This document shows, in pieces, positions 15,394-23,549 of a DNA stretch of 33,916 nucleotides. The position numbers and the translations under genes were made by a program. The DNA is taken from assembly GCA_902771725.1 (NCBI GenBank), contig CACXXT010000036.1, positions 1-33,916 of the forward strand. The letters are read 5' to 3'. Origin of the DNA: an uncultured Bacteroidales bacterium. GTDB taxonomy: Bacteria; Bacteroidota; Bacteroidia; Bacteroidales; Bacteroidaceae. The notes beneath the pieces are model-generated. The model saw only the letters and a program-made list of their open reading frames with translations. It was not told where the DNA came from and searched no databases. Position 1 is the first letter of the stretch, and each line of letters starts with the position of its first letter.

Positions 15394-17820
15394 ATGACCT
15401 ACTCAATCGAAACAATCACCACCCTCATCGGCGCCCACCGTATCGGCGAAGCCGAAGGACACATCGACTGGCTTCTGACAGACAGCCGCTCGCTGACCTT
15501 CCCCGAGGAGTCACTCTTCTTTGCCATACGAACCCAGAAGAACGACGGCCACAGATACATCGGCGAGCTCTACCGCAGAGGAGTGCGCAATTTCGTCGTC
15601 AGCCAGGTGCCCGAAGCACCAGAGGCCGACGCCAATTACCTGAAAGTGCCCTCACCCCTGAAGGCTATGCAACGACTGGCAGAGCGCCACCGCGAGGAAT
15701 TTGACATCCCCGTTATCGGCATCACCGGCAGCAACGGCAAGACCATCGTCAAGGAGTGGCTCTACCAGCTACTCTCGCCCGACTTCAACGTCACCCGCTC
15801 ACCGCGCTCATGGAACTCACAAATCGGCGTGCCACTCAGCGTCTGGCGACTCTCCGAGCAGACACAAATCGGCATCTTCGAGGCGGGTATCAGCGAACCC
15901 GGCGAGATGCAGGCACTGGAGGGCATCATCCAGCCCACCATAGGCGTGCTCACCCACCTGGGATCGGCTCACGACGAGAACTTCGCCGACCGCGAAGAGA
16001 AGTGTCGCGAGAAGCTACGCCTGTTCCGCAACGCGCGTGTTCTTATTTATAATGCTGACGACGAGATGATTGTCGAGAGCATCCGCAAAAGCGGATTCCG
16101 AGGCGAACTAATCGGTTGGCACAGAGCCGACTTCGACGTTCCCTTCCTGGACACCGCCAGTCAGGAAGACGCCATACACTGTATCTGCGTCTGCCGCTAT
16201 CTGGGGCTCCAGGAAGAAGTCATCCGAAAGCGAGTGGCACAACTCGAGCCCGTGGCCATGCGACTGGAAGTCAAGGAAGGACGAGGCGACTGCACTCTCA
16301 TCACAGACACCTGCAACAGCGACCTCGGCTCCCTAGAGATAGCACTGGACTTCATGCGGCGCCGACCCGATGCTGCCGGACGCAAACGTACCCTCATTCT
16401 CTCTGACATCAAACAAACCGGACTCACCCTGACCGAACTCTACAACCAGGTCTCCCAACTCGTGGAACGCTATGGCGTGGACGAATTCATCGGAATCGGC
16501 AACGAAGTGACAGCAGGGATGGCAAACGCCAAAGGAGAATCACCCTTGAACCAGGCCGGAAAACTGCTGCTCTATCCTTCTGTGGACGCCTTCCTCGCCT
16601 CCCCTGTCTTCGCAACACTCAGCAATCGTGTGATCCTTATCAAGGGAGCTCGCCTGGCCCGCTTCGACCGCATCACCGATGCCTTGGTGCAGAAAGTCCA
16701 CGAGACGACCCTCGAAGTGAACCTCTCGGCCGTGGTACAGAACCTGAACTACTATCGCTCCTTCATGAAGCCCGAGACGAAAATGGTCTGCATGGTCAAG
16801 GCCTCTGCCTATGGAGCCGGTGCCGTGGAAATTGCCAAGACGCTGCAGGACCATCGTGTGGACTACCTCGCCGTGGCCGTGGCCGACGAAGGGGTGGAAC
16901 TGCGCCGGGCTGGAATCACCGCGAATGTCATGATTATGAATCCGGAGTTCTCCAGTTTCCACACACTCTTCGAAAACCATCTGGAGCCGGAGGTCTACAG
17001 TTTCCGGCTGCTGGACGCACTCATCCACGCCGCTGAACGCGAAGGAATCACGAACTTCCCCATACACCTTAAACTGGACACCGGAATGCACCGCCTGGGA
17101 TTCGACCCCAAGCGCGAGATACCTCAGCTCATACAGCGCCTGAAGACCCAGAAGGCACTCATCCCCCGCAGTATCTTCAGCCACTTCGTGGGTTCTGACA
17201 GCGAGGACTTCGACGCCTTCTCCCTCCAGCAGTGGAACCTCTTCTGCCAAGCAGCCGACGAACTCCAGGCCGCTTTCCCCAACCACATCCTGCGCCATAT
17301 CTGCAACTCCGCCGGAATAGAGCACTTCCCCGAGCGGCATTGCGACATGGTCCGGCTGGGGCTGGGACTGTACGGTGTGGATCCCCTGGAAAATGAAAAG
17401 CGGGAAAGTGAAAACGGGCACTCTCCCCTCACCCCCATTTCCACACTGAAGACCACCATCTTGCAGATTCACGACGTGCCGGCCACGGAGACCGTAGGCT
17501 ACTCCCGCAAAGGACACCTCACCCGCGACAGCCGCATCGCAGCACTTCCCATCGGCTATGCCGACGGCCTCAACCGCCACCTTGGCAATGGCAACGCCTA
17601 CTGCCTGGTGAACGGCCAGAAGGCGCCCTATGTGGGGAACATCTGCATGGACGTGTGCATGATTGACGTGACCGACATCGATTGCCAGGAGGGTGACTCC
17701 GCCGTCATCTTCGGTCCCGAACTGCCGCCCTCCGTCCTCGCTGAGGCCATCGGCACCATCCCATACGAAATCCTTACGGGCGTCTCGCCTCGCGTGAAAC
17801 GCATCTACTACGTAGACTGA
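15394..17820 (+). CDS. murF-alr: Bifunctional MurF ligase / alanine racemase fusion
   Basis: 808 residues. The N-terminal ~435 residues are MurF, which adds D-Ala-D-Ala to UDP-MurNAc-tripeptide with ATP: the P-loop GITGSNGKT is at 109-117 with SWNSQIGVPLSV, EAGISEPGEM and TDTCNSD downstream. The C-terminal ~370 residues are a PLP-dependent alanine racemase supplying D-Ala: Lys469 in VKASAYGAG (usual VKANAYGHG), HLKLDTGMHRLGF, CNSAGIEHFPE and catalytic Tyr703 in GYSRKGH. The fusion joins D-Ala supply with its use in peptidoglycan and is typical of Bacteroidetes. Between the YGLGLYGVDPL and STLKTTIL segments there is an extra stretch (ENEKRESENGHSPLTP) that looks like a small insertion. A strong intrinsic terminator follows. 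Confidence 0.96.
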   Translation: MTYSIETITTLIGAHRIGEAEGHIDWLLTDSRSLTFPEESLFFAIRTQKNDGHRYIGELYRRGVRNFVVSQVPEAPEADANYLKVPSPLKAMQRLAERHREEFDIPVIGITGSNGKTIVKEWLYQLLSPDFNVTRSPRSWNSQIGVPLSVWRLSEQTQIGIFEAGISEPGEMQALEGIIQPTIGVLTHLGSAHDENFADREEKCREKLRLFRNARVLIYNADDEMIVESIRKSGFRGELIGWHRADFDVPFLDTASQEDAIHCICVCRYLGLQEEVIRKRVAQLEPVAMRLEVKEGRGDCTLITDTCNSDLGSLEIALDFMRRRPDAAGRKRTLILSDIKQTGLTLTELYNQVSQLVERYGVDEFIGIGNEVTAGMANAKGESPLNQAGKLLLYPSVDAFLASPVFATLSNRVILIKGARLARFDRITDALVQKVHETTLEVNLSAVVQNLNYYRSFMKPETKMVCMVKASAYGAGAVEIAKTLQDHRVDYLAVAVADEGVELRRAGITANVMIMNPEFSSFHTLFENHLEPEVYSFRLLDALIHAAEREGITNFPIHLKLDTGMHRLGFDPKREIPQLIQRLKTQKALIPRSIFSHFVGSDSEDFDAFSLQQWNLFCQAADELQAAFPNHILRHICNSAGIEHFPERHCDMVRLGLGLYGVDPLENEKRESENGHSPLTPISTLKTTILQIHDVPATETVGYSRKGHLTRDSRIAALPIGYADGLNRHLGNGNAYCLVNGQKAPYVGNICMDVCMIDVTDIDCQEGDSAVIFGPELPPSVLAEAIGTIPYEILTGVSPRVKRIYYVD

Positions 17821-17821
17821 T

Positions 17822-17856
17822 AACGAAAGAAGGGGGCCAACAGCCCCCTTCGTTTT
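17822..17856 (+). terminator. Intrinsic terminator of murF-alr
   Basis: GAAGGGGGC (17829-17837) and GCCCCCTTC (17843-17851) pair perfectly around CAACA, with flanking AACG/CGTT extending the stem and a TTTT tail. It starts two bases after the stop codon. The outer A/T-rich arms could also let it work for kbl from the other side. Confidence 0.9.
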
Positions 17857-17930
17857 ATCGCCGGCACCTCAGTTCAAAAGTCCAATCGCCTTGGTGCTGG
17901 TTGTCTGTGCTGCGACATGTCGCAGCCTAT

Positions 17931-19118
17931 TCACTTCAGCACTCCCAGTTCCTTGCCTACCTTGATGAAGGCAGCAATGCACTTGTCGAGTTGCTCGCGA
18001 TTGTGACCGGCACTGATCTGCACGCGGATACGAGCCTGACCCTTCGGCACCACAGGATAGTAGAAACCAGTGACATAGATGCCTTCCTCCTGCAGACGGG
18101 CTGCGAAACGCTGCGAAAGAGGAGCATCGTAGAGCATCACGGCACAGATGGCACTCTGCGTGGGCTTGATGTCAAAACCGCTGGCCATCATCTTGTCGCG
18201 GAAGTAGGTGACGTTCTCAACCAGGCGGTCGTGCAGCTCGTTGCTCTCGTCCAGCATCTTGAAGACCTCCAGTGACGCACCGATGATACCAGGAGCCAAC
18301 GAATTGGAGAACAGGTACGGGCGTGAACGCTGACGCAGCAGATCGATGATTTCCTTGCGGCCCGTGGTGAAACCGCCCATGGCACCGCCGAAGGCCTTGC
18401 CCAGCGTTCCCGTATAAATGTCCAAGCGGCCATAGGTGTTGTAGAACTCACTGACGCCACGACCAGTCTTGCCGACCACGCCTGCACTGTGGCTCTCATC
18501 GACCATGACAAGGGCATCGTATTTTTCGGCCAGGTCACAGATCTTGTCCATCGGAGCTACGTTGCCGTCCATGGAGAAGACGCCGTCGGTCACGACGATG
18601 CGGAAACGCTGTTCCTGTGCGGCCTGCAGCTGACGCTCCAGGTCCTCCATATCGGCGTTGGCATAGCGGTAGCGCTTGGCCTTGCAGAGGCGCACGCCGT
18701 CGATGATGCTGGCATGGTTCAGGGCATCGCTGATGATGGCATCCTCCTCTGTCAGCAGCGGCTCAAAGACACCGCCGTTGGCATCGAAGCAGGCTGCGTA
18801 AAGAATCGTGTCCTCGGTCTTGAAGAAACGGCTGATGGCTGCCTCCAGTTCTTTGTGGATATCCTGAGTGCCGCAGATGAAGCGCACGCTGGACATGCCG
18901 TAGCCGCGACGATCCATCATTCGCTTGGCTCCCTCGATGAGACGGGGATTGTTGCTCAAGCCAAGATAGTTGTTGGCACAGAAGTTCAGCACTTCCTTAC
19001 CGGCCACCTGGATGGCAGCTGCTTGTGGACTCTCAATGAGGCGCTCTTCCTTGTAGAGACCGGCCTCGCGAATTTCCTTCAGCGTCTGCTGAAGGTGTTC
19101 TTGCATTTTTCCGTACAT
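17931..19118 (-). CDS. kbl: Glycine C-acetyltransferase (2-amino-3-ketobutyrate CoA ligase)
   Basis: 395 residues, full length for Kbl. It is a PLP enzyme of the alpha-oxoamine synthase family that cleaves 2-amino-3-oxobutyrate with CoA into glycine and acetyl-CoA. Visible features are [31 protein letters not shown] with His135, [10 protein letters not shown] with Asp207 and His210, and the PLP lysine in GTLGKAFGG (Lys241). Related synthases (BioF, serine palmitoyltransferase) share this fold, but the divergent tdh gene next door, supplying its substrate from threonine, settles the assignment. Its TAACTTTG promoter box lies in a repeat arm shared in layout with the dxs promoter. An approximately 80-nt leader precedes the ATG. 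Confidence 0.95.
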   Translation of the reverse strand: MYGKMQEHLQQTLKEIREAGLYKEERLIESPQAAAIQVAGKEVLNFCANNYLGLSNNPRLIEGAKRMMDRRGYGMSSVRFICGTQDIHKELEAAISRFFKTEDTILYAACFDANGGVFEPLLTEEDAIISDALNHASIIDGVRLCKAKRYRYANADMEDLERQLQAAQEQRFRIVVTDGVFSMDGNVAPMDKICDLAEKYDALVMVDESHSAGVVGKTGRGVSEFYNTYGRLDIYTGTLGKAFGGAMGGFTTGRKEIIDLLRQRSRPYLFSNSLAPGIIGASLEVFKMLDESNELHDRLVENVTYFRDKMMASGFDIKPTQSAICAVMLYDAPLSQRFAARLQEEGIYVTGFYYPVVPKGQARIRVQISAGHNREQLDKCIAAFIKVGKELGVLK

Positions 19119-19199
19119 AGTTTAGTGTTTTAGGTCTTTTATTTAGTTTAGCGTTTATGAGATGAACGTTCAGAGGTTCAAAGAAGAACTTTCTGGCTG

Positions 19200-19207
19200 C
19201 AAAGTTA
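19200..19207 (-). promoter_or_regulatory. -7 box of the kbl promoter
   Basis: The minus strand reads TAACTTTG followed by CAGCC. The upstream GTGCCTAAAAATGCT matches the sequence in front of the dxs box in 14 of 15 bases. Confidence 0.65.
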
Positions 19208-19210
19208 AGC

Positions 19211-19334
19211 ATTTTTAGGCACTGATGAGACGAATTATGCGGTTTTTTGGCTTTCAGACTCCCTTTTTTCCTTCTTTTTGTGGTCTTTATTGAAAATATT
19301 CCGTGGAATCAGAGCATTTCGTGCCAAAAAATCC
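19211..19334. repeat. Degenerate inverted repeat in the kbl/tdh divergent promoter region
   Basis: 19211-19244 is close to the dxs-side arm at 14222-14255 (about 30 of 36 positions match across the full arm). 19301-19334 resembles the GSCFA-side arm (25 of 34 positions by eye). Each abuts a TAnnTTTG promoter box, reproducing the dxs/GSCFA layout. Confidence 0.65.
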
Positions 19335-19335
19335 T

Positions 19336-19343
19336 TATCTTTG
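19336..19343 (+). promoter_or_regulatory. -7 box of the tdh promoter
   Basis: TATCTTTG followed by CACC, with GTGCCAAAAAATCCT directly upstream. It lies 48 bp before the tdh ATG. Confidence 0.65.
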
Positions 19344-19391
19344 CACCCGAAAAACTTAGGTTACTCACAACCCTACTAACTAGTTGTAAAA

Positions 19392-20345
19392 ATGAAAAAT
19401 ATTCTCGTTATCGGTTCCACGGGTCAAATCGGCTCTGAACTTACGACTGAACTCAGGAAGCGCTACGGTGGCGACCACGTGGTCGCAGGTTATATCCCCG
19501 GTGCAGAACCCAAGGGAGAACTCGCAGAAGGCGGTCCTTCCGCTATTGCCGACGTCACCAACGGCGAGCAGTTGAAAGAAGTCGCCAGCAAATATCATAT
19601 CGACACCATCTACAACCTCGCAGCCCTGCTCAGCGTCGTGGCCGAGCAGAAACCCCGTCTGGCATGGCGTATCGGTATCGATGGACTCTGGAACATTCTG
19701 GAAGTGGCCCGCGAGAACAAGTGTGCCGTCTTCACCCCCTCCAGCATCGGCAGCTTTGGTCCCAACACGCCGCACGTGGGTACGCCGCAGGACACCATCC
19801 AGCGGCCGCGCACCATCTATGGTGTCAGCAAGGTCACCACAGAGCTGATTTCCGACTACTATTTCCACAAATATGGTGTGGACACTCGCGCCGTACGATT
19901 CCCCGGCCTCATCAGCTATGTGACACCTCCGGGCGGCGGCACCACCGACTACGCCGTCGATATCTACTATGCTGCCGTGCGTGGCGAGAAGTTCGTCTGC
20001 CCCATCAAGGAAGGAACCCTGATGGACATGATGTATATGCCCGACGGCCTGCACGCTGCCATCAGCCTGATGGAAGCAGACCCCAGCCGCCTCATCCACC
20101 GCAATGCCTTCAATGTGGCAGCAATGTCTTTCGCTCCCGAGACCATTTACGCCGAAATCAAGAAAGTGATACCGGACTTCCAGATGGTGTATGACGTTGA
20201 CCCGCTGAAGCAGAGCATCGCAGAGAGCTGGCCAGACTCCATGGACGACAGCGCAGCACGCTCCGAGTGGGACTGGAAGCCCCAGTACGACCTGCCGACC
20301 ATGACGAAAGACATGATTGAAAAGCTCCGCGTGAAACTCCTGTAA
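19392..20345 (+). CDS. L-threonine 3-dehydrogenase, epimerase-type SDR
   Basis: 317 residues of the extended short-chain dehydrogenase family. Features are the N-terminal NAD-binding MKNILVIGSTGQIGSELTTE, NLAALLSVVAEQKP, TPSSIGSFGP (active-site Ser/Thr) and the YGVSK catalytic pair Tyr143/Lys147. The sequence VRFPGLISYVTPPGGGTTDY and the MDMMYMPDGLHA segment are characteristic of the UDP-galactose-epimerase-like threonine dehydrogenases. It oxidises L-threonine to 2-amino-3-oxobutyrate, which the divergently encoded Kbl cleaves. It is unrelated to the zinc-dependent E. coli Tdh, so that gene symbol is withheld. Confidence 0.92.
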   Translation: MKNILVIGSTGQIGSELTTELRKRYGGDHVVAGYIPGAEPKGELAEGGPSAIADVTNGEQLKEVASKYHIDTIYNLAALLSVVAEQKPRLAWRIGIDGLWNILEVARENKCAVFTPSSIGSFGPNTPHVGTPQDTIQRPRTIYGVSKVTTELISDYYFHKYGVDTRAVRFPGLISYVTPPGGGTTDYAVDIYYAAVRGEKFVCPIKEGTLMDMMYMPDGLHAAISLMEADPSRLIHRNAFNVAAMSFAPETIYAEIKKVIPDFQMVYDVDPLKQSIAESWPDSMDDSAARSEWDWKPQYDLPTMTKDMIEKLRVKLL

Positions 20346-20367
20346 CAGGTCTTCTCCGAAATAAAAA

Positions 20368-20441
20368 GAACACGGATTACACGGATTACACAGAATTCGT
20401 ACCACGAGGAACGAGTCTGTTTAGTCCGTGTAATCCGTTTC
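20368..20441. repeat. Inverted repeat between tdh and the nitroreductase gene
   Basis: Arms 20368-20400 and 20410-20441 are reverse complements with a few mismatches around a loop of about nine bases. The core CACGGATTACACGGATTA nearly equals the CACGGATGACACGGATTA of the dxs/GSCFA arms. It lies between two converging genes and could terminate both. Confidence 0.75.
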
Positions 20442-20498
20442 TTATATACCTTATATATTACTTCTTCCGGAATTGTTTCTTAATACTTCCTTCCGGAT

Positions 20499-21029
20499 TC
20501 AATAGAAACGGGCAATCTCGTCCAGGGGCTTTCGCGGCGGGCGCTGGGCATCCTCCACGCGATGTCCCACGGCAATGACAGCGCCTATGGTCTCGTCCTC
20601 CGGAATCTGGAGCAAGGCACGCAACTCACCGGCATCGCGAATGCCGATGACCAACGTGTCGAGGTCCTGTTCGGCTGCCTTCAGCAACAAGTAGGCGTTC
20701 TGCAGGCCCAGGTCATACCACCCCCATCCGTTGCCGCCTTCGTTGTCGGGCACACCATGTGTGTGACCCACAATATCGTGTTTGAAGGACGTAACGATGA
20801 GGGCACCGACGTTCTCGGTCTTCTGAGGATTGCTGCCACGCAGGCACTGGCGGGCGGCGGCCAGCACTTCCGGCGAGGCGACGATGTGATAGCGGGAGGT
20901 CTGCTGGTTCTTCCAGCTGGGAGCCTCCTGGGCGAAGCGGATGAGGGCTTCCAGCTCTTCGCGGCTGACAGCCTGACCGTTGTACTTTCGGATGCTGCGG
21001 CGATGCAGCGCAATGGAATCTAATGTCAT
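20499..21029 (-). CDS. Nitroreductase family protein
   Basis: About 176 residues from the ATG at 21029. A GTG five codons upstream lies inside a hairpin and is less likely. It is an FMN-dependent nitroreductase-fold enzyme: the N-terminal HRRSIRKYNGQAVSREELEA carries the basic flavin-phosphate motif, followed by AQEAPSWKNQQTSRYHIVAS, the central GWGWYDLGLQNAYLLLKAAE and the C-terminal IGAVIAVGHR. Such proteins use NAD(P)H to reduce nitro, quinone or flavin substrates in the cytoplasm; the natural substrate cannot be told. It follows the GH43 gene by 48 bp and lacks a clear promoter, so it may be read from GH43. Confidence 0.88.
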   Translation of the reverse strand: MTLDSIALHRRSIRKYNGQAVSREELEALIRFAQEAPSWKNQQTSRYHIVASPEVLAAARQCLRGSNPQKTENVGALIVTSFKHDIVGHTHGVPDNEGGNGWGWYDLGLQNAYLLLKAAEQDLDTLVIGIRDAGELRALLQIPEDETIGAVIAVGHRVEDAQRPPRKPLDEIARFY

Positions 21030-21041
21030 CTCTTTCAGTTT

Positions 21042-21058
21042 CACGGCCTACAGCCGTA
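21042..21058 (-). other. Hairpin between GH43 and nitroreductase genes
   Basis: The minus strand reads CTACGGC-TGTAG-GCCGTG, five perfect pairs, between the GH43 stop and the nitroreductase ATG. It covers the alternative GTG start. No T-run follows. Confidence 0.45.
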
Positions 21059-21077
21059 GTTTAATGTTTAAATACCC

Positions 21078-23171
21078 TCAATTCCACATTTCTTCCCATT
21101 GCAGCACCGCGCCGTTGCGCCGTGCAGGGTCGGGACCGACGAAGTCCATCGAGTAGGGACTGCCGGTGGTGGGACTCTTGCCGATGTAGCGGTGGTTGCG
21201 GAGCGAGAAGAGCATGAAGTCGTGGTCCAGATAGTCCTGCCAGAGGAAGACTTCGGCTTCGTCGGCATTGTCCGTAAAGCGGACGTCGCCCGCCAGCCCC
21301 TCGCCATAAACCTTGAGGTAACGGCCGTCGATGCACTGCAGGGCTACGCGTCCCTGGCCACGGTCGAGGAGGCGGAACTGTGTCTGTTTGCCCGGATTGT
21401 GGGGGTCGGTATCGTACAGTACGCCGTGCGGCGTAGCGAGGGCGGGCCGGCCGGTGGCCTTGTTGATGATGCGGAAGGTCTTTCCGTAGGGGATGTTATG
21501 GCTGCGGTCGGCGCAGGGTTCTTCGACGGTGAAGTTGTCAAATTCGGCATAGCCGCCTCGCTGGCCCTGGGTGTTGAAGGCGAAGAGAGCGTGGCGTGAA
21601 CCTTGGAAGGTGATGAGCTGATAGCTCAGGGGCATCATGCGTCCGAGGGTTTGGAAATTCTGACCGTCGGTGGAGTAGGCGTACTGCGCCTGGTCGTGGT
21701 CGAAGTCGCCGTTCATGCGGAGCCATATTTTTCCGTCGAGTAAACCGACGGACACGCTGACGGTGTCGTTGATCAGTTGCTCATAGCAGCTGAGGGTGAG
21801 GTCGTTGCCCCGCTTCACGAGGCCTATCCACGAGCAAGGCACGTTGATGTTGCCCAGGCCGGCCACGTCGCCGTCTTTCATGCCCTTAGCGCTGAGTTCC
21901 ACGGTAACAACGGATTTGGGACCGATGACACGCTGGGTCAACGTGTTGCGTGCCCACATCAGCTGCTCTGCGGGCTGAGCTTGCAGGCGCAGACGTCCTT
22001 TGCTGAGGCTCCAAAGTTTGTCGTCGGGGTTGTGGTTCCATTGCCAGATGCGTCCGAGGGTCTTGCCGTCGAAGTTGTCGCTGCGCTGGTAGGGGCCGTG
22101 GGGTTGTACACCAGCGGGGGCGGTGCTTGTGGAAGGCTTGAACCACGTCCGCGGCGCACGTCCCAGGTTGTTCTCCAGCCCCACCATCGGCCAGCCGTCC
22201 GTCCACGTCATGGGCATCAGGCATACGGTGCGCCCGATACTGTGGAAATCCTGCATGAAGAGTGCCCACCACTGACCATCGGGTGTGGAGACGATGCCGC
22301 CCTGGTGGGCGTTGGTGCAAGCCGTGGCATCTTTGTCCACGCCTCCAAGGCCGAATTGCGTGCCGTCCTCACCTATACGATACTTTGTGCCGCGAGGCAC
22401 CTGCGTCAGCGAAGCGGCATGGTAGCCATAGGTCTCGTCGGCCGTGATGACGCGTGTCTCATACGGTCCCCAGATGCTTTTCGAGCGGGAGCAGAGCGTA
22501 CGCCCGTTGGGACGGTAGTCCGTGGAGATGAGGTAGTACATCCCGTCGATCTTATACATATGGTGACCTTCGCCCACGCCGTTGCCTTCGGGGATGATGA
22601 CGCGCTCTGTTTCCTCTATCGGGCCGCTCATGTCGGGCTTCAGCTCCGTACATTTCACGGTGCCGTAGCCGTGGATGGCATACACCTTGCCATCGTCGTC
22701 GAAGAGCACGCCGAGGTCATAGATGTTGCCCTGCATGTTGTGGTGCTCCCAGGGGCCGTGGATGTCCTTGGCCGTGTAGCACTGCAACCCCTTGCCGTTG
22801 ACGTTTGAGAAGACGTAGAACTGCCCGTTGGCATAGCGGATGCAGGGAGCCCAGATGCCCTGACCGTAGATCTCCTGATGGTTCTTCAGCGAGAAGCGGT
22901 CTTCGGGGAAGTCAAAGCGGTCGAAGCAATAGCTGATGTTCTCCCAGTTGACAAGATCCTTGGAATGGAGGATGACCAGCCCCGGAACGGCATGCATGGT
23001 TGTCCCGGCGAGGTAGTAGTCGTCGCCAACGCGAAGGATGTCGGGGTCGGAGAACTCGTCGTAGAACAGCGGATTGGTGAACGTGCCGTTGCCGTTGTCG
23101 GCTGTCCAGCTCTGAGCGCTGGCAGCACCTATATATAATAAGGTGCAGAGGAGGGTGAGGAGGCGGGTCAT
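21078..23171 (-). CDS. Secreted glycoside hydrolase family 43 enzyme
   Basis: 697 residues with signal peptide MTRLLTLLCTLLYIGAASAQ. Residues about 30-330 form the five-bladed propeller: EFSDPDILRVGDDYYLAGTT holds the catalytic Asp42, Asp152 lies in NIYDLGVLFDDDGKVY and the likely general acid Glu201 in VGEGHHMYKIDGMYYL. A beta-sandwich of the GH43 C-terminal (XynB-like) type spans about 360-550 (DNFDGKTLGRIWQWNHNPDD...YAEFDNFTVEE). The last ~130 residues are an extra domain with FRIINKATGRPALATP, RVALQCIDGRYLKVYG and HDFMLFSLRNHRYIG repeats, suggestive of a beta-trefoil carbohydrate-binding fold. The enzyme probably removes arabinose or xylose units from plant polysaccharides in the periplasm or at the surface. 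Exact specificity is unknown. Confidence 0.9.
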   Translation of the reverse strand: MTRLLTLLCTLLYIGAASAQSWTADNGNGTFTNPLFYDEFSDPDILRVGDDYYLAGTTMHAVPGLVILHSKDLVNWENISYCFDRFDFPEDRFSLKNHQEIYGQGIWAPCIRYANGQFYVFSNVNGKGLQCYTAKDIHGPWEHHNMQGNIYDLGVLFDDDGKVYAIHGYGTVKCTELKPDMSGPIEETERVIIPEGNGVGEGHHMYKIDGMYYLISTDYRPNGRTLCSRSKSIWGPYETRVITADETYGYHAASLTQVPRGTKYRIGEDGTQFGLGGVDKDATACTNAHQGGIVSTPDGQWWALFMQDFHSIGRTVCLMPMTWTDGWPMVGLENNLGRAPRTWFKPSTSTAPAGVQPHGPYQRSDNFDGKTLGRIWQWNHNPDDKLWSLSKGRLRLQAQPAEQLMWARNTLTQRVIGPKSVVTVELSAKGMKDGDVAGLGNINVPCSWIGLVKRGNDLTLSCYEQLINDTVSVSVGLLDGKIWLRMNGDFDHDQAQYAYSTDGQNFQTLGRMMPLSYQLITFQGSRHALFAFNTQGQRGGYAEFDNFTVEEPCADRSHNIPYGKTFRIINKATGRPALATPHGVLYDTDPHNPGKQTQFRLLDRGQGRVALQCIDGRYLKVYGEGLAGDVRFTDNADEAEVFLWQDYLDHDFMLFSLRNHRYIGKSPTTGSPYSMDFVGPDPARRNGAVLQWEEMWN

Positions 23172-23232
23172 GAATTTAAAATATGAAATATAAGATATAA
23201 ATAAAATGTAAAATGTGAGATGTAAGATGCAA
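23172..23232 (-). repeat. AT-rich short tandem repeats in the GH43 leader
   Basis: Repeated units of the form AAATGTAAAATG / AGATGTAAGATG fill the 60 bp directly before the GH43 start codon. No promoter or ribosome-binding site is recognisable in them. Confidence 0.55.
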
Positions 23233-23248
23233 GACTTTCTTAAAGCAA

Positions 23249-23283
23249 GCGCGCGGGAAGGTACTGTAGTCCTCCTCGCGCGC
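23249..23283 (-). terminator. GC-rich hairpin terminator of tRNA-Arg
   Basis: Arms 23249-23261 and 23271-23283 form 12 pairs of 13 around a nine-base loop. It begins 19 bases after the tRNA 3' end on the minus strand, followed by TTGCTTTAA. It probably ends the tRNA transcript before GH43. Confidence 0.65.
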
Positions 23284-23301
23284 CACTCAGATAGCCTTGT
23301 G

Positions 23302-23375
23302 TGACTCCGGCGGGATTCTAACCCGCGACCTTCGGAACCGGAATCCGACGCTCTATACAGCTAAGCTACGGAGCC
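23302..23375 (-). tRNA. tRNA-Arg (anticodon CCG)
   Basis: Read on the minus strand the 74-nt gene folds into a full cloverleaf. The acceptor arms GGCTCCG and CGGAGTC pair with one G-T wobble, with A as discriminator. The D arm is GCTT/GAGC. The anticodon arm TCGGA-TTCCGGT-TCCGA gives anticodon CCG (reads CGG). The T arm is GCGGG-TTAGAAT-CCCGC. CCA is not encoded. A consensus promoter is directly upstream. Confidence 0.95.
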
Positions 23376-23387
23376 TTTTTGCGACCG

Positions 23388-23419
23388 CAAAGGTAGTGCT
23401 TTTCTCGCAAACGGCCAAA
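23388..23419 (-). promoter_or_regulatory. Consensus promoter of tRNA-Arg
   Basis: On the minus strand TTTG (23419-23416) and TACCTTTG (23395-23388) are separated by exactly 20 bp, the ideal Bacteroidetes -33/-7 arrangement. The -7 box ends 12 bases before the tRNA 5' end. Confidence 0.75.
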
Positions 23420-23510
23420 TTTTTGAGGCGATATAACTCTGGTTTCTTGCGTTCGTGATGAAAAAGGGGCTTTTCGTGGGGTTTTGATGGAAAGTTTCGA
23501 CGGAAAGCCG

Positions 23511-23518
23511 TACTTTTG
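23511..23518 (+). promoter_or_regulatory. -7 box of the Cthe_2159-like lipoprotein gene
   Basis: TACTTTTG followed by CAGC lies 31 bp upstream of the ATG at 23550. A TTTG is present further upstream but with longer than usual spacing (about 24 bp). Confidence 0.6.
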
Positions 23519-23549
23519 CAGCGCAAAAAACAATAAAGAAACCTGTATT

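Noticed and set aside
23302..23375. Integration site of a mobile element at the tRNA-Arg gene
   Set aside because: I saw no integrase gene nearby and no second copy of the tRNA 3' end in the window.
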